DNA from: UKL13-2 sp036394575
GTDB lineage: Bacteria; Pseudomonadota; Gammaproteobacteria; Burkholderiales; Usitatibacteraceae
Assembly (NCBI GenBank): GCA_036394575.1
Contig: DASWEY010000077.1
Coordinates: forward strand, 124,001-188,000
Reading direction: 5' to 3'
DNA: 64,000 nucleotides
Numbering within the stretch: position 1 is the stretch's first letter; every line of letters starts with the position of its first letter. A program made the translations under genes and the position numbers. Below, in pieces: positions 62,547 through 64,000 of the stretch. The notes beneath the pieces are model-generated. The model was not told the origin of the DNA, did not search any database, and was given only the letters and a program-made list of their open reading frames with translations.

Positions 62547-63188
62547 ATGGACATCGTGGATATCGCCGCGTTGCGCAAGGACTACAAACTGGCCTCGCTG
62601 GACGAGGGTAAAGTGGCGGCCTCACCGCTGGTGCAATTCGAAAAGTGGCTGAATGAGGCCATCCAGGCACAGTTGCCCGAACCCAATTCCATGACCCTGG
62701 CCACCGTCGGCACAGAGGGCCGGCCCTCGACGCGGGTGGTGCTCATTAAGGGGATTGACGAGCGTGGACCCGTGTGGTTTACCAATTATCAGAGTCGCAA
62801 GGGACGCGAGCTGGCCGTCAATCCTTATGCCGCGCTGCAATTTCACTGGGTGGAACTGGAGCGCGTGGTACGCATGGAGGGCCGCGTGGAAAAAGTCAGC
62901 GAAGCGGACAGCGACACCTATTTCGCCTCGCGCCCGCTGGATTCGCGCATCGGCGCCTGGGCCTCGCCGCAAAGCGAAGTGATCAGTTCACGCGCGGCGC
63001 TGGTGGCACGCGCCGCCGAATACGGCGCCAGATTTCTGCTCAACCCGCCGCGCCCGCCGCACTGGGGCGGTTATCGCCTGCTGCCTGAACGCATCGAGTT
63101 CTGGCAGGGACGTCGCAGCCGCCTGCACGACCGCATCGTCTATTGCCTGGACAAGGGCAACTGGCAGATCAGCCGGCTGGCGCCCTGA
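62547..63188 (+). CDS. pdxH: Pyridoxamine 5'-phosphate oxidase
   Basis: 213 residues. FMN enzyme making pyridoxal 5'-phosphate from PNP/PMP, the final step of vitamin B6 synthesis. Signatures: LRKDYKLASLDEGKVAASPL, MTLATVGTEGRPSTRVVLIK, FTNYQSRKGRELAVNPYAAL, RPLDSRIGAWASPQSEVI and PPHWGGYRLLPERIEFWQGR. It ends QISRLAP as usual. It follows the NUDIX gene closely (16 nt). Confidence 0.95.
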   Translation: MDIVDIAALRKDYKLASLDEGKVAASPLVQFEKWLNEAIQAQLPEPNSMTLATVGTEGRPSTRVVLIKGIDERGPVWFTNYQSRKGRELAVNPYAALQFHWVELERVVRMEGRVEKVSEADSDTYFASRPLDSRIGAWASPQSEVISSRAALVARAAEYGARFLLNPPRPPHWGGYRLLPERIEFWQGRRSRLHDRIVYCLDKGNWQISRLAP

Positions 63189-63222
63189 TCCGGTACCCGA
63201 CGGATTCCGCTTCCATTGGCAG

Positions 63223-64000
63223 TTACTGGTAATAGCGCGGCAGCTGTTGCATATAGGCGGGAAGATTGGGGTTCGCCAGCAGGCGCTTGAAAAAATCCGG
63301 GTCGTCGTTGGTAGTCAGCGGGCTGAGCCTGGTCGGTTCGAAGGGCAACCCGTAACGGCAGGACAGCAGGCGTTCGGCATCGCCGACACTCGGCGGATCG
63401 GCCGGCTTGCCGGCGCCGCACAGGGCAAGGTCCCTGGCAAATTGCTCGACGGAAACTTTTTTGGCGGTGTACGCGGCATCGAAGTTCATGCCCTCCTGCA
63501 GGCGCGCCATGGTGTCCCGGAGGCTCATCAGCGGCAGCGCGGTATTGGGACAATTGGGAACGATGGCCTTGGCGCGTTTGCCGCCGAAATCGGTGACCAG
63601 CTCGAGATCGGCGCCGCCGCGCCGCGCGTTCTGCAACAGGATGGCGTCGCCATACAGCGGCTCGCCGCGCACGAACACCAGGGCGATATTCTCCTCCACC
63701 GCTTCAATCAGGTTGCGGTAAGGGTCGGGGTTGCGCGCATCGACCACGATCACGTCGGCCAGAAAACCCGGCGCGATCTGCCCGAGGCGGTCGCCCCAGT
63801 TCATCGCCTCCGCCGGCCGGCGCGTCACCATCTCGACCAGCTCGCGGTCGCTGAATGGCATTTTCAATTCATTCTTGTTGACCAGATCGGCGGCCTTCAG
63901 CTCGCCCAGGATCGATTTGCTGCCCGAAGGCGCCCAATCCGGCGCCAGGCTGATCGCCACCCCGGCGCGATGCGCCGCATCGATATTGGCGGTCTTGCCG
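63223..64000 (-). CDS. Amidohydrolase-family protein (5' end outside window)
   Basis: The frame is open to the window edge (259 codons visible). It is the C-terminal part of a TIM-barrel amidohydrolase: AHRAGVAISLAPDWAPSGSK carries the Asp-containing strand, and MVTRRPAEAMNWGDRLGQIA with PGFLADVIVVDARN and PDPYRNLIEA is the standard small-domain ending. The tail (LPAYMQQLPRYYQ) is longer than usual. The metal-binding His-x-His region lies outside the window. Substrate unknown. Confidence 0.8.
   Translation of the reverse strand, partial: GKTANIDAAHRAGVAISLAPDWAPSGSKSILGELKAADLVNKNELKMPFSDRELVEMVTRRPAEAMNWGDRLGQIAPGFLADVIVVDARNPDPYRNLIEAVEENIALVFVRGEPLYGDAILLQNARRGGADLELVTDFGGKRAKAIVPNCPNTALPLMSLRDTMARLQEGMNFDAAYTAKKVSVEQFARDLALCGAGKPADPPSVGDAERLLSCRYGLPFEPTRLSPLTTNDDPDFFKRLLANPNLPAYMQQLPRYYQ

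Overview
The window is a GC-rich chromosomal segment of a betaproteobacterium, most likely Burkholderiales or a close relative; I cannot place it to genus. The evidence is gene order. Leftward runs rnr-rlmB; hfq-hflX-hflK-hflC followed by hisZ-purA; ndk-rlmN-pilF-rodZ-ispG-hisS-yfgM-bamB-der; and rpsF-priB-rpsR-rplI-dnaB-alr-radA are the classical betaproteobacterial housekeeping blocks. Most core genes lie on the minus strand.

Layout. 1-6.1 kb: a vanadium-haloperoxidase-like exported protein (cut by the window edge), a Fur-box-like site, a PepSY protein with a cytochrome b561-type protein, a membrane-fused spermidine-synthase-like protein, DadA and an unknown membrane protein. 6.1-9.6 kb: rlmB, rnr and tRNA-Leu(CAG), whose 3' end and terminator are tandemly duplicated. 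10.1-29.9 kb: a CzcE-like protein, then purA/hisZ, hflKC/hflX/hfq, der to ndk, tilS and accA. 30-35 kb: a cobalamin adenosyltransferase, an ECF sigma/anti-sigma pair, a BtuF-like protein and two different DAHP synthases. The DAHP synthase operon is preceded by a short peptide rich in Phe, Tyr and Trp and by a terminator/antiterminator pair, that is, an attenuator. 35-42.4 kb: MsrB, a TrhA/hemolysin-III protein, YdeI-like, VOC, CBS, AidB-like acyl-CoA dehydrogenase and a divergent TetR/SDR pair.

42.4-48.3 kb is the most unusual stretch. It is a rightward cassette of uncharacterised genes: a 714-residue beta-rich protein, a DUF1360-type membrane protein, a small CCG-motif protein, a coiled-coil multi-pass membrane protein and a von Willebrand A lipoprotein. 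A broken paralogue of the CCG protein follows. Copies of a 66-bp palindromic element are scattered through and around it, and an array of TTAAG motifs at helical-turn spacing lies upstream. Next come a YihY/BrkB membrane protein and an AT-rich, probably acquired gene with a PD-(D/E)XK-type nuclease motif, set directly behind radA.

51-64 kb returns to core genes (radA, alr, dnaB with two DnaA boxes upstream, rplI-rpsR-priB-rpsF with a structured leader), then an M16 peptidase, an MDR oxidoreductase, a SWIB protein with a histone-like repeat tail, a NUDIX hydrolase, pdxH and an amidohydrolase cut by the window edge. No rRNA, CRISPR array, transposase or prophage was seen. Positions and motifs were read by eye; family names come from recognition of sequence motifs, not from a database search.
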